Shown here in pieces: positions 1 through 8,860 of a stretch of DNA of 40,272 bases; position 1 is the stretch's first letter, and the number at the start of each line of letters is the position of its first letter. A program made the translations under genes and the position numbers. This DNA is from Flavobacteriaceae bacterium (GTDB lineage: Bacteria; Bacteroidota; Bacteroidia; Flavobacteriales; Flavobacteriaceae): the NCBI GenBank assembly GCA_022425945.1, contig JAKMEK010000027.1, positions 1 through 40,272 of the forward strand. The letters are read 5' to 3'. The notes under the pieces were generated by a model. The model searched no databases and had not been told where the DNA came from. It saw nothing but the letters and a program-made list of their open reading frames with translations.

Positions 1-873
1 GAGTGGCCCTAGAATTTTAACAAAGGCAGCTAAGATCAAGCCTTTTTGTCCTTCGACTAAGTTTTTAGCCGCCAGCGCTCGTTGAATGATCGCTTGATTA
101 GTTCCCCAATAAAAAAGTTGCACCAGCATCATCCCGGTGAAAAGGGTGCTAAAAGGGATGGCAGATTCGTTGCTCCCCATGGCTTTAAACTTAGATGGAT
201 CGTGATTATAAATGGTTTCTATTCCAGCCCAAAGACTTCCGTCTCCAACATAGGTTAACCCAAAGACGGGAATCATCAAGCCCCCAATTAATAATCCAAT
301 TGCATTAACGGTATCTGAAACGGCAACGGCTTTTAGTCCTCCGAAAATGGCATAAACAGACCCGATTAAACCAATCGACCATACAGTCACCGATAAAGTG
401 GTGCTTTGATCCATCCCAAAAACGTTGGTGAGGTCAAACATCCCAATAAGAGCGACTGCACCAGAATAGAGTACAATGGGAAGTAAAACCACCACATAAC
501 CACTTAAGAAGAGTCCGGAGGTAATCGATTTAGTGGCGGTATCATAACGACGCTCTAAAAATTGTGGAATGGTGGTTAGCCCCCCTTTTAGGTAGCGGGG
601 TAATAAGATGGTTGCAGTAACTACCATGGCAATGGCAGCCAGGGTTTCCCAGGCCATTACAAGAATCCCTTCGTTAAAGGCAGAGCCATTTAGGCCTACT
701 AATTGTTCTGTTGATAGATTTGTCAATAACAAAGAGGCGGCAATAACGGGAGCAGTAAGACTTCTTCCTCCTAAAAAATAGCCATCTTCTGTGTTCTCAT
801 CTGTTTTTCTTGTGGCGAGATATGCCACGATTCCTACCAATAGGGTAAAGGCAATGAAAATAATAAATTGCAT
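1..873 (-). CDS. Sodium:solute symporter, SLC5/SGLT-like (partial, C-terminus off the window)
   Basis: I translated this minus-strand frame directly: it is open from an ATG at 871-873 to the window edge, giving 291 residues without a stop. The N-terminus is a hydrophobic helix (MQFIIFIAFTLLVG) followed by a polar loop and GGRSL, as in the SSS family. NLSTEQLVGLNGSAF at about residue 60 resembles the conserved TM1 unwound region of vSGLT, and the later NQAIIQRALAAKN is typical of the sugar-transporting SGLT branch. The family couples sodium entry to uptake of sugars or related solutes across the inner membrane. The closest-looking branch is sugar/vSGLT-like, but the substrate cannot be read from sequence. 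About half of a usual 500-550-residue protein is present. It lies 112 bases downstream of the DUF2007 gene on the same strand. Confidence 0.88.
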   Translation of the reverse strand, partial: MQFIIFIAFTLLVGIVAYLATRKTDENTEDGYFLGGRSLTAPVIAASLLLTNLSTEQLVGLNGSAFNEGILVMAWETLAAIAMVVTATILLPRYLKGGLTTIPQFLERRYDTATKSITSGLFLSGYVVVLLPIVLYSGAVALIGMFDLTNVFGMDQSTTLSVTVWSIGLIGSVYAIFGGLKAVAVSDTVNAIGLLIGGLMIPVFGLTYVGDGSLWAGIETIYNHDPSKFKAMGSNESAIPFSTLFTGMMLVQLFYWGTNQAIIQRALAAKNLVEGQKGLILAAFVKILGPL

Positions 874-985
874 AGTTGAGTTTAATTCAGTTGTTTCCTC
901 TAAAAATAAGAAAACTTCCTGAAAGCAAGGATGATTTTATTATAAAGCATCTTCTAAAGGAACAAGCTTCAAGTCGATAAAATTT

Positions 986-1210
986 CTAAGCAGAGAGGTC
1001 TTTTAAAATGGCTTTGGCATTATCGTATTCGTCTTCATGGACGAAAACACGCTGTAGCATAGGGGCAGTTTGGCCAAAACCTGCGAGGCGAGCCGATTCT
1101 GACTCATCTTTAACCACCGGAGTGATGTTTTTTTCTGCAAGTGCATTAGATAAAGCAAGGACTTCAATTGAAGAGCCTGAAAAAAGATGAAGATAGGTTG
1201 GGGAAGACAT
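986..1210 (-). CDS. DUF2007 family small protein
   Basis: This 74-residue soluble protein has the DUF2007 (putative signal-transducing protein) pattern: an N-terminal strand with a short helix (residues 15-27), a central VVKDES segment and a C-terminal VFVHEDEYDNAKAIL motif. The fold is ferredoxin-like, related to PII/ACT-type domains. Its molecular role is not established. The start ATG lies two bases after the stop of the upstream membrane-protein gene, so the two are probably cotranscribed and translationally coupled. It has no signal peptide or membrane segment. Confidence 0.75.
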   Translation of the reverse strand: MSSPTYLHLFSGSSIEVLALSNALAEKNITPVVKDESESARLAGFGQTAPMLQRVFVHEDEYDNAKAILKDLSA

Positions 1211-1212
1211 AG

Positions 1213-1896
1213 TTAAGCTTTGTTGTATTTACTATTCCATATGGCAGGATTAAAGTTCTTGCCAGTTGCAAAGCCTGCGTATAATACCACTGCAGCAATT
1301 GCTTTGAATATAAAAAAATAGACCATCCAGAAGGTGGACCAAGATGTTGTTTGACTAAAAATAGCCATTGGGGTCAGGGATGTTGCAATCCAACTAACTC
1401 CCAAGAGAGTTATCAGTAAATTCCAAATGTTTTTAAATGGCCACATGAGGGCTTTACGAAACGGACTCAAGTCATCTCCCCATTGGTGGATGAGATAGAA
1501 ATAGTCATTTCCGATGGGAACAAATAGGAGTGGATCATCTGTGTTTTTGAGACGAAACAATTTTGAAGGAGCCATTACCTTAAATCCAGAAAGTTGTGTG
1601 GAATGGGTTGTTTCGAGGGCTGCAATTTTGTCAAAAGCTTCTTGTGGTAGGTCGTTTTTAAAGTATTTAAGGTCCAAAAAGCGCAAGCGGTAATCAATGC
1701 AAGTTTCCTTTATGGTGTCCAGGTGGAAAATAGAAGCAGTGGCTAATAATTCAAGATCAAAATCATTTACGGATGAGGGTCTAGAAATACAACTGTTTAT
1801 TTCTTGCATGAGGCTTGCATTGGCAGCTCTTGCATCCATTAGTTTTTCCGCAATATTGGTTGGCCTAAATAGTTTCATCTTCATCATCAATTGCAT
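1213..1896 (-). CDS. Hypothetical protein with two C-terminal transmembrane helices
   Basis: I do not recognise a characterised family for this 227-residue protein. The first 150 residues look soluble and mostly helical, including a segment with FVPIGNDYFYLIHQWGDDL at about 125-143. Two hydrophobic helices follow at about 156-176 and 188-209, then a short polar tail. Several Met codons lie near the N-terminus (residues 1, 4, 5 and 7), so the true start could be up to six codons later; no Shine-Dalgarno sequence helps to decide. It is two bases upstream of the DUF2007 gene and 66 bases downstream of pheT, all in the same direction. A membrane-associated partner for the DUF2007 protein is possible but is inference only. 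Confidence 0.6.
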   Translation of the reverse strand: MQLMMKMKLFRPTNIAEKLMDARAANASLMQEINSCISRPSSVNDFDLELLATASIFHLDTIKETCIDYRLRFLDLKYFKNDLPQEAFDKIAALETTHSTQLSGFKVMAPSKLFRLKNTDDPLLFVPIGNDYFYLIHQWGDDLSPFRKALMWPFKNIWNLLITLLGVSWIATSLTPMAIFSQTTSWSTFWMVYFFIFKAIAAVVLYAGFATGKNFNPAIWNSKYNKA

Positions 1897-1962
1897 TTAT
1901 GTCATAAATTTAAGGATTATAATGCTATCCTCAAATCCTTCTAAGGCTTTTCAATTCATCTC

Positions 1963-4386
1963 CTAGCGCAAAACAGCATTAAATTCCTTCTCAAAGGTCA
2001 TTTTCAATTTCTGCATAACCTTGTCAATGTGTTTGTCTGTAAGGGTTTTATTCGGATCAGAAAAATGAAAACTCAATCCGTAGGATTTTTTCCCTTTGGG
2101 TAGATTTTTTCCTTGATAAACGTCAAACAAATTGATGGATGTCAGTATTTTACGGTCGATTTTGCTTGCAGCATTTTTTAATTCTTTAAAAGCGACCCCC
2201 TCATCGATTAGCAAGGCGAAGTCACGTCGTGAAGAAGGGAACTTGGGGATGGCTTGCACTTCGATGTCTTTGGAAAATGCCAATTCATATAGGGTAGTGA
2301 AATCAATTTCTGCATAAACAACTTCCTGATCAATTGAAAACTTATTCAGTATCGTTGCATCAACTATTCCGAACTGTGCAATTGATTTTTTACGGGACTT
2401 TAGTTCAATTCCTGCCGAAAAAAGATCTAGTTCACTGGCTTGTTCGCTAATATTGTTTATCCCTAAACTTTCAAAGAGCGACATTAAGCTACCTTTTAAG
2501 TGGTAAAAGTCGGCCTTGTCATCTGTACTATTCCATGCTTCTTTAGTTGCATTTCCACACAGCGCAAGGGCTAACTTCCGATCTTCTTGGTGTCCATCTT
2601 CTGTTGTACGATACACCTTTCCAAATTCATATATTTTCAAATCGGAACGTTGTCTGTTTTGATTGAAGGAGACAACTTCTAGGAGTGAAAAAAGCAAAGA
2701 AGAACGCATTTGCGATAACTCTTGACCAAGTGGATTCAATAAATTCACTTTAGCAATTGCGTCCAATTGAGCTGAAAACTGCGCGTAGGCAGGAGAAGTA
2801 ATGGAGTTGTTCATGACTTCCTGAAAGCCCTGACCTACCAATTTCTGCGCAATGTTTTGTGTCAGTGCATGGGGCGTTTTTAGGTTGAATTCAGGGTAAA
2901 ATGTCTTCATCACATTAACGCTTTCAATGTTGTTGAATCCATAGACACGTAAGATTTCTTCAATCACGTCTGCTTCACGTGTAACATCAGCTCTGTAGCG
3001 TGGAATGTTCATGGAGAATCCGTCTTCATTGACGTTGGTTATTTCAATCTCTAAGGCGTTGAGTATTTTTATGAGTTCGTCCTTTGGAATTTCTTGCCCC
3101 AAGACCTTGGTTATGCGTTCAAAAAGGATGAATAGCGATGCCTTTTCGGGCAAAGGTTGAGCAACTTCGACAATTTCACTTGTTATTTCTCCACCAGCCA
3201 ACTCTTGAATCAACAGGGCAGCGCGTTTGAGCGCAAATTCACCAATTTCTGGATCAATCCCACGTTCATAGCGGAAGGATGCATCTGTATTTAACCCATG
3301 TCGTTTTGCTGTCTTGCGAATGCTGATCGGATTAAAGTAAGCACTCTCCAAGAAAATTTTGGTTGTGTTTTCAGTTACGCTTGAATTCTGTCCCCCGAAA
3401 ACTCCTGCAATACACATAGGTGTATCTCCATCGCATATCATTAGATCTTCGGCATCCAATTTTCGTTCAACACCATCAAGGGTGGTGAAAGGAGTCTTGT
3501 CTGCTAATTTTTTAACGACAACCTTTCCTTTTATTTTATCAGCATCAAAGGCGTGTAGGGGTTGCCCTAATTCATGCAAGATATAATTGGTGATGTCTAC
3601 AATATTATTTTTTGGGCTTAAACCAATGGCTTTGAGCCGATTTTGCAACCATTCGGGTGAAGCTTTTACGTCTACTTTGGAGATGGTTAACCCCAGGTAG
3701 CGTGGACAGGCATTAGATTCCTCAACAATCACATCAATGGGTAAAGAGGTGTTGTCTACTTTAAAGGCATTGGTGTTGGGTAAGTGCCATTCAAAAGGGA
3801 TGTTACGTTGTATTAATCCAGCTTTCAAATCACGTGCAACACCCATGTGACTCATGGCATCACAACGGTTGGGAGTTAAGCCAATTTCTATACACTGGTC
3901 CTGTTCTACAGGGAAAATATCGGCACAAGCTGTTCCTGGGGTAACAGCTTCATCCAATACCATGATGCCGTCATGAGATTGCCCAAGGCCCAACTCATCT
4001 TCAGCACAGATCATTCCACTACTGGCTTCTCCGCGAATTTTACTTTTTTTGATTTCCCATGCCTTTCCTTCGGCATCGTAGAGGGTAGTGCCAACGGTAG
4101 CTACAGCAACTTTTTGCCCCTTGGCTACATTGGGTGCGCCACACACAATTTGAACGGCTTCTTCTTGACCAATATTCACCTTTGTTACCCGCAAGCGATC
4201 TGCATTTGGATGCTGGACACAGTCCAGAACTTCACCAACAACGACTCCTTTAAGGCTTCCAGGGATAGACTCAAAAGGAGTATTTCCTTCTACTTCTAGA
4301 CCAAGGTCAGTTAATAAATCAAGTTGTTCTGTTAAGGGTAGTTCAGCTTTAATGAACTGTTGCATCCAATTGTAGGATATTTTCAT
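1963..4386 (-). CDS. pheT: Phenylalanine--tRNA ligase beta subunit
   Basis: This is a full-length 807-residue PheT. With PheS (not in this window) it forms the alpha2-beta2 enzyme that charges tRNA-Phe in the cytoplasm. Domains in order are an EMAP-II-like tRNA-binding OB fold at about 40-150 (contains HPNADRLRVTKVNIG), the B3/4 editing domain at about 210-380, the B5 domain at about 400-480, a catalytic-like core, and a C-terminal FDX-ACB anticodon-binding domain at about 715-806 (begins PKFPSSRRDFALLID). A TATATTTG element on the minus strand 18 bases upstream of the ATG suggests its own promoter. recG lies 52 bases upstream in the same direction. Confidence 0.98.
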   Translation of the reverse strand: MKISYNWMQQFIKAELPLTEQLDLLTDLGLEVEGNTPFESIPGSLKGVVVGEVLDCVQHPNADRLRVTKVNIGQEEAVQIVCGAPNVAKGQKVAVATVGTTLYDAEGKAWEIKKSKIRGEASSGMICAEDELGLGQSHDGIMVLDEAVTPGTACADIFPVEQDQCIEIGLTPNRCDAMSHMGVARDLKAGLIQRNIPFEWHLPNTNAFKVDNTSLPIDVIVEESNACPRYLGLTISKVDVKASPEWLQNRLKAIGLSPKNNIVDITNYILHELGQPLHAFDADKIKGKVVVKKLADKTPFTTLDGVERKLDAEDLMICDGDTPMCIAGVFGGQNSSVTENTTKIFLESAYFNPISIRKTAKRHGLNTDASFRYERGIDPEIGEFALKRAALLIQELAGGEITSEIVEVAQPLPEKASLFILFERITKVLGQEIPKDELIKILNALEIEITNVNEDGFSMNIPRYRADVTREADVIEEILRVYGFNNIESVNVMKTFYPEFNLKTPHALTQNIAQKLVGQGFQEVMNNSITSPAYAQFSAQLDAIAKVNLLNPLGQELSQMRSSLLFSLLEVVSFNQNRQRSDLKIYEFGKVYRTTEDGHQEDRKLALALCGNATKEAWNSTDDKADFYHLKGSLMSLFESLGINNISEQASELDLFSAGIELKSRKKSIAQFGIVDATILNKFSIDQEVVYAEIDFTTLYELAFSKDIEVQAIPKFPSSRRDFALLIDEGVAFKELKNAASKIDRKILTSINLFDVYQGKNLPKGKKSYGLSFHFSDPNKTLTDKHIDKVMQKLKMTFEKEFNAVLR

Positions 4387-4404
4387 GGAAAATGAATTTA
4401 TCTA

Positions 4405-4412
4405 CAAATATA
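4405..4412 (-). promoter_or_regulatory. Bacteroidota -7 promoter element before pheT
   Basis: The minus strand reads TATATTTG, an exact match to the TAnnTTTG element used by the primary sigma factor of Bacteroidota. It ends 18 bases before the pheT ATG. No TTG -33 element is seen at the usual spacing; the nearest TTTTG is only 13 bases upstream. Confidence 0.5.
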
Positions 4413-4438
4413 AGTAACCCATTGGCAAAATAATAGTC

Positions 4439-6538
4439 CTAGCTGATGTAATTCCAGATGTTCTTGTGGGTCATGATTTTCGCATAGGTTTGACGAATTC
4501 TTATATGCTTTTCCTCTTTCATTTCAGGGTCAGCTTCTACAAGCTTTTGTGCGAAAAAGCGTGCTGTTTTTAGGATATCCTGATCCTTTAAAATATCTGC
4601 AATTTTAAGTTGGAGCACACCACTTTGTTGTGTTCCCATCAAATCACCTGGACCACGTAAGCGAAGGTCTACTTCGGCAATTTCGAAGCCATCATTGGTT
4701 TGAACCATGGTTTGCAAACGTGTTTGTGCTTCTTGCGAACGTTTTTTCCCCGACATTAGAATACAATAACTTTGATCGGCTCCTCGACCAACACGTCCGC
4801 GAAGCTGATGGAGTTGTGAAAGGCCAAAGCGTTCTGCACTTTCAATAATCATGACGGAGGCATTGGGGACATTAACCCCAACTTCAATGACGGTGGTTGC
4901 GACCATAATTTGTGTTTTTCCCTCTACAAATCGTTGCATCTCATATTCTTTGTCCACGGCTTTCATTTGACCATGAACGATGCTTATTTGATAGTCGGGG
5001 AGGGGGAAAGAACGCGCAATGCTTTCATAGCCATCCATGAGGTCTTTGTAGTCCATTTTTTCTGATTCTTGAATCAGTGGGTAAACAATATATACCTGTC
5101 TTCCTTTGGCAATCTCGTCTTGCATAAAGCGGAATACGTCTAAACGGTTAGCATCGGAGCGTAACACAGTTTTAATGTCTTTTCGACCGGGGGGAAGCTC
5201 ATCAATGACAGAAATGTCTAGGTCTCCATAAACACTCATGGCCAATGTTCTGGGAATTGGGGTGGCTGTCATGACCAATACATGGGGAGGCAAGTCATTC
5301 TTTCGCCATAATTTTGCACGTTGGGCAACACCAAAGCGGTGTTGCTCGTCTATGATGGCTAATCCCAAGTTTTTAAACACAACCTTGTCTTCTATAAGCG
5401 CATGGGTGCCGATCAGAATATGAATATTGCCATTGGCCAATTCTTCGAAGAGGGTTTTGCGTTCTGCACCCTTTACAGAGCCAGTCAATAGTCCCACCTT
5501 TACCTCAATTCCTCCTAATGCTTCTTTTATGGATTGATAATGCTGTACGGCTAAAATTTCTGTAGGCGCCATCAAACAGGCTTGGAATGTGTTGTCTATG
5601 GCAATTAGCATGCTCAGCAAAGCAACCATGGTCTTCCCTGAACCAACGTCCCCCTGAAGAAGACGATTCATTTGTTTTCCCGTTCCCATGTCAAAACGAA
5701 TTTCCTTGACCACCCTTTGTTGAGCTCCAGTGAGCTGAAAGGGTAAATAATTGTTGAAATAATTCGAAAATAATTCACCAACTACTGGGAAAACATAGCC
5801 TTTAATCTTTTGCTTTTGGAGGCGATTCTTTTGAATTAGCTGTAGCTGAATGTAGAACAATTCCTCAAATTTGAGGCGTCGTTGTGCTTGATTTAAAGCC
5901 TGTAAATCTTTGGGGAAGTGTGCATTAATGATGGCGTCTTTTCGTGAAATCAATTGCAATTCCTTCAGCATATAATCAGGTAAATTTTCTTGAAATTGAT
6001 TGCTTATTAGGCCAAAGAGGTTGGTCATCATTTGCTTCATGATGCGTTGACTGACTCCTTTGTTAACCAGTTTTTCAGTAGAAGGATAGACCGGATGAAG
6101 TGCACCAATCTTGGTGGCTTCATAGTCCGTTTCAAGGGTTAGTTCTGGATGGGGCATGCTTGCCTTACTTCCGTACCAAGAAAGTCGTCCAAAAGCAACA
6201 TAAGCTGTGTTTAACTTGAGTTGTTCTTGCATCCATTTGTGTCCGCGAAACCAAACCATTTCCATTGAGCTTTGGCCGTCAGAGAAGGTAGCTACCAAAC
6301 GCTTTCCACGCTTTTGAGGAACAATTTTTAAATTCAGAATTTGTCCTTTGATTTGAACTTCTGCATTGGTTTTTGGTAAGCTGTTTATGCTGTGAAAAGC
6401 TGAGCGATCGATATAGCGATTTGGGAAAAAGTGAAGCAAATCTTGATAGGTTCGAATGCCCAATTCCTCACGAAGAAGATTGGCCCTATTGGGACCAATA
6501 CCTTTTAGGTATTCAATTGAGGTTTGTAATGGATCCAT
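4439..6538 (-). CDS. recG: ATP-dependent DNA helicase RecG
   Basis: This 699-residue protein has the normal RecG length and layout. A wedge/OB domain (about 55-150) binds branched DNA, and two SF2 helicase domains follow. Walker A is GDVGSGKT at about 296-303 and the DEAD-like box is DEQH at about 397-400, followed by RFGVAQR. Later, VIEVGVNVPNASVMII and QLHQLRGRVGRG are motifs V and VI, and the C-terminal half ends with the GDLMGTQQSG segment typical of RecG. The enzyme regresses stalled forks and moves Holliday junctions. The first codon sits 89 bases from the divergent patatin gene. Confidence 0.98.
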   Translation of the reverse strand: MDPLQTSIEYLKGIGPNRANLLREELGIRTYQDLLHFFPNRYIDRSAFHSINSLPKTNAEVQIKGQILNLKIVPQKRGKRLVATFSDGQSSMEMVWFRGHKWMQEQLKLNTAYVAFGRLSWYGSKASMPHPELTLETDYEATKIGALHPVYPSTEKLVNKGVSQRIMKQMMTNLFGLISNQFQENLPDYMLKELQLISRKDAIINAHFPKDLQALNQAQRRLKFEELFYIQLQLIQKNRLQKQKIKGYVFPVVGELFSNYFNNYLPFQLTGAQQRVVKEIRFDMGTGKQMNRLLQGDVGSGKTMVALLSMLIAIDNTFQACLMAPTEILAVQHYQSIKEALGGIEVKVGLLTGSVKGAERKTLFEELANGNIHILIGTHALIEDKVVFKNLGLAIIDEQHRFGVAQRAKLWRKNDLPPHVLVMTATPIPRTLAMSVYGDLDISVIDELPPGRKDIKTVLRSDANRLDVFRFMQDEIAKGRQVYIVYPLIQESEKMDYKDLMDGYESIARSFPLPDYQISIVHGQMKAVDKEYEMQRFVEGKTQIMVATTVIEVGVNVPNASVMIIESAERFGLSQLHQLRGRVGRGADQSYCILMSGKKRSQEAQTRLQTMVQTNDGFEIAEVDLRLRGPGDLMGTQQSGVLQLKIADILKDQDILKTARFFAQKLVEADPEMKEEKHIRIRQTYAKIMTHKNIWNYIS

Positions 6539-6627
6539 AAAAACGTTTGCCTAATTAACTTTTTGCGCTAAATTCGGGTTTAATTGTAAAAATCGAGTAA
6601 CTTTTTATTAAATCCTAGTTCAACCCC

Positions 6628-7527
6628 ATGAAAAAAGCTCTTGTCATATCTGGAGGAGGAAGTAAAGGCGCCTTTGCAGGTGGTCTTACCCAGTATCTTA
6701 TAGAAGAAAGTAAACAAGAATATTCTCTATTGTTGGGCACATCGACCGGTAGTTTACTCATTTCGCATTTGGCTGCACTTCGTATCCCTGAAATTAGACG
6801 TGCCTTTACCCATGTTACTCAGGCATCCATTTTCTGCAACAATCCTTTCATTGTGAAACAAAAAGGAAAATTATTTAAGACAAAAATCAACCATTTTAAT
6901 GTGGTGAAAAACTTCATTAAGGGTAAAAAAACCTTTGGAGAGAGTAGTAATTTACGTCGGTTAATCGAGCGAGAAATTACTCCATCGATTTTTAATCAGA
7001 TAAAAAATAGTCATAAAGAAGTCGTTGTTTGTGTTTCAAATTTCACCCTCAACACCATAGAATACAAAACATTGTCCGAATGCGATTATAATGACTTTCT
7101 GGATTGGATATGGATTTCGTGTAACTATGTTCCTTTCATGAGTTTGGTTATTAAAAATAAATTTGAATATGCCGACGGTGGCTTCGGGTGCATCATCGCC
7201 ATTGAGGAAGCCATTCGCCGCGGAGCAACCCATGTAGATGCCATCCTGTTATCGACAGAGGTACAACAGCTCAACCGAATGCGTTCACGCAATGCCTTCG
7301 ACTTGGTCCTATCTACCTTGGACTATATGGGGGACCAAATCATACAAGACAACCTAAAAGTTGGGTATTTACTCGCCCGCGAGAAAGGGGTTAGTCTCCG
7401 CGTATTTCACACCCCAAAAGTACTAACGACAAATTCATTGATTTTTGATCAGGAAGAGATGGAACGCTGGTGGAGAGAAGGCTGGGAGCATGCTCAAAAC
7501 GAAATTACTTCAAATAATCCAACGTAA
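6628..7527 (+). CDS. Patatin-like phospholipase
   Basis: This 299-residue protein has the patatin fold signatures. The glycine-rich oxyanion loop GGGSKGAFAGG is at residues 9-19, the nucleophile elbow GTSTG carries Ser39, and the catalytic Asp is Asp183 in YADGGFG, so the Ser/Asp dyad is intact. The family hydrolyses acyl esters of phospholipids or other lipids. There is no signal peptide, so the protein is probably cytoplasmic or peripherally membrane-associated, and its substrate is unknown. It converges on the M20 peptidase gene and the two 3' ends overlap by 23 bases. It could also be a general esterase of the RssA-like group. Confidence 0.9.
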   Translation: MKKALVISGGGSKGAFAGGLTQYLIEESKQEYSLLLGTSTGSLLISHLAALRIPEIRRAFTHVTQASIFCNNPFIVKQKGKLFKTKINHFNVVKNFIKGKKTFGESSNLRRLIEREITPSIFNQIKNSHKEVVVCVSNFTLNTIEYKTLSECDYNDFLDWIWISCNYVPFMSLVIKNKFEYADGGFGCIIAIEEAIRRGATHVDAILLSTEVQQLNRMRSRNAFDLVLSTLDYMGDQIIQDNLKVGYLLAREKGVSLRVFHTPKVLTTNSLIFDQEEMERWWREGWEHAQNEITSNNPT

Positions 7528-8767
7528 GCCCAACCATGGCTTTAACGCCATGAATTAAACTTACATCATTTACCAAAAATTCTGGCGTGTGATGCGATGG
7601 TGCTGTTGCTGGTGTTAGTCCATCCGCTAGGCCTCCTAGAAAGAAGAAAAAGCCGGGGACTTTTTCTTGAAAGGCTGAAAAATCTTCAGCACCTGTAATG
7701 GCCGACATTAATTCTACATTTTCTTCGCCCAAGGCGTTCTTCAAGCTGGGAACTGCGAATGCTGTCAGAGTAGGGTCATTGTAGGTAAGTGCTGCAGTTT
7801 CTTTGATGTCAATTGTAGCTGATCCACCATAGGCAGCTGCTATTTGAGGCACGAGTTCTTTCATACGTTTCGTGATAACATTTTGCATTCCTTTATCGAG
7901 TGTTCTGACGGTTCCAATCATTTCTGCAGTGTCAGGAATAATATTAAAACGAATTCCAGAATGGATTGAACCAACAGAAATCACAGCCCCTTCTTTGGTC
8001 AATTCCGAATTTCTACTGATGATACTCTGCAAACCATTGATGATTTGTGCAGAAATTAAAATGGGATCCACACTCATCCATGGGGCTGAGCCATGGGCTT
8101 GTTTTCCTTGTACCTTTATCGTGAATCGCTGCGCAGCTGCCATAATCCCCTCAGCTTTGTAACGTATTTTACCGACTGGGGTTGCAGAATTGATGTGCAA
8201 TCCATAAATGGCATCTACTTTTGGGTTTTCTAAAACACCTTCTTCTACCATCATAGAAGCACCACCATTTTCACCTTCTGGAGAACCTTCCTCTGCGGGT
8301 TGAAATATAAATTTGACACTTCCCGCAAAATCATTGTTTTTTGCCAAATACTCGGCCACTCCCATGAGAATTGCTACATGGGTATCGTGACCACAAGCGT
8401 GCATTACGCCAGTTTCTTGACCGTTAAATGTAGCACGAACCTTCGATTTGTAGGGCAAATCATTTTCTTCGATCACCGGTAAAGCGTCCATATCTGCTCT
8501 CAATGCTAAAACTTTTCCAGAACGTTTCCCTTTTAATAAGCCTACCACTCCAGTATGTGCAACACCCGTCTGCACAGATATTCCTAGCGATTCAAGATGC
8601 TTTGCGATTTTTTTAGCTGTGTTAAATTCACGGTTTGAAAGCTCTGGATTTTGGTGAATCTCATGTCTCCACTCAATCACTTTTGCTTCTAGTTCAGCAT
8701 CGATTGTTTGCGCATTAAGAAATAAAAAACTGCTTAAGAGCAATGAGAGGAATAGTTGTTTTTTCAT
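7505..8767 (-). CDS. Secreted M20 family metallopeptidase (amidohydrolase, M20D-like)
   Basis: This 420-residue protein starts with a Sec signal peptide (hydrophobic core LFLSLLLSSFLFLNAQ, residues 5-20). It has the M20D/amidohydrolase metal-binding pattern: ALRADMDALP at 88-97, HACGHDTH with Cys125 and His127, QPAEEG with Glu159-Glu160, His191 in YGLHINS, and a final His at about 393 in SHHTPEF. The central dimerisation domain runs from about 205 to 320. Relatives (hippurate hydrolase, IAA-amino acid hydrolase, N-acyl-amino acid deacylases) cleave amide bonds of N-acylated amino acids; this one probably acts in the periplasm. The exact substrate is unknown. Confidence 0.93.
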   Translation of the reverse strand: MKKQLFLSLLLSSFLFLNAQTIDAELEAKVIEWRHEIHQNPELSNREFNTAKKIAKHLESLGISVQTGVAHTGVVGLLKGKRSGKVLALRADMDALPVIEENDLPYKSKVRATFNGQETGVMHACGHDTHVAILMGVAEYLAKNNDFAGSVKFIFQPAEEGSPEGENGGASMMVEEGVLENPKVDAIYGLHINSATPVGKIRYKAEGIMAAAQRFTIKVQGKQAHGSAPWMSVDPILISAQIINGLQSIISRNSELTKEGAVISVGSIHSGIRFNIIPDTAEMIGTVRTLDKGMQNVITKRMKELVPQIAAAYGGSATIDIKETAALTYNDPTLTAFAVPSLKNALGEENVELMSAITGAEDFSAFQEKVPGFFFFLGGLADGLTPATAPSHHTPEFLVNDVSLIHGVKAMVGLTLDYLK

Positions 8768-8827
8768 GATTATTTTTGACTTAAGTTGTGAAGATAATGT
8801 TTATAATTAAAGTAGGAAAGTGTAGTA

Positions 8828-8835
8828 CAAATTTA
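8828..8835 (-). promoter_or_regulatory. Possible -7 promoter element for the M20 peptidase gene
   Basis: The minus strand reads TAAATTTG, fitting TAnnTTTG, 60 bases upstream of the M20 peptidase ATG and just upstream of the divergent helicase gene. AT-rich sequence makes a chance match plausible. Confidence 0.3.
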
Positions 8836-8860
8836 TTAAATGGCTATTTTTAGACTGCTT

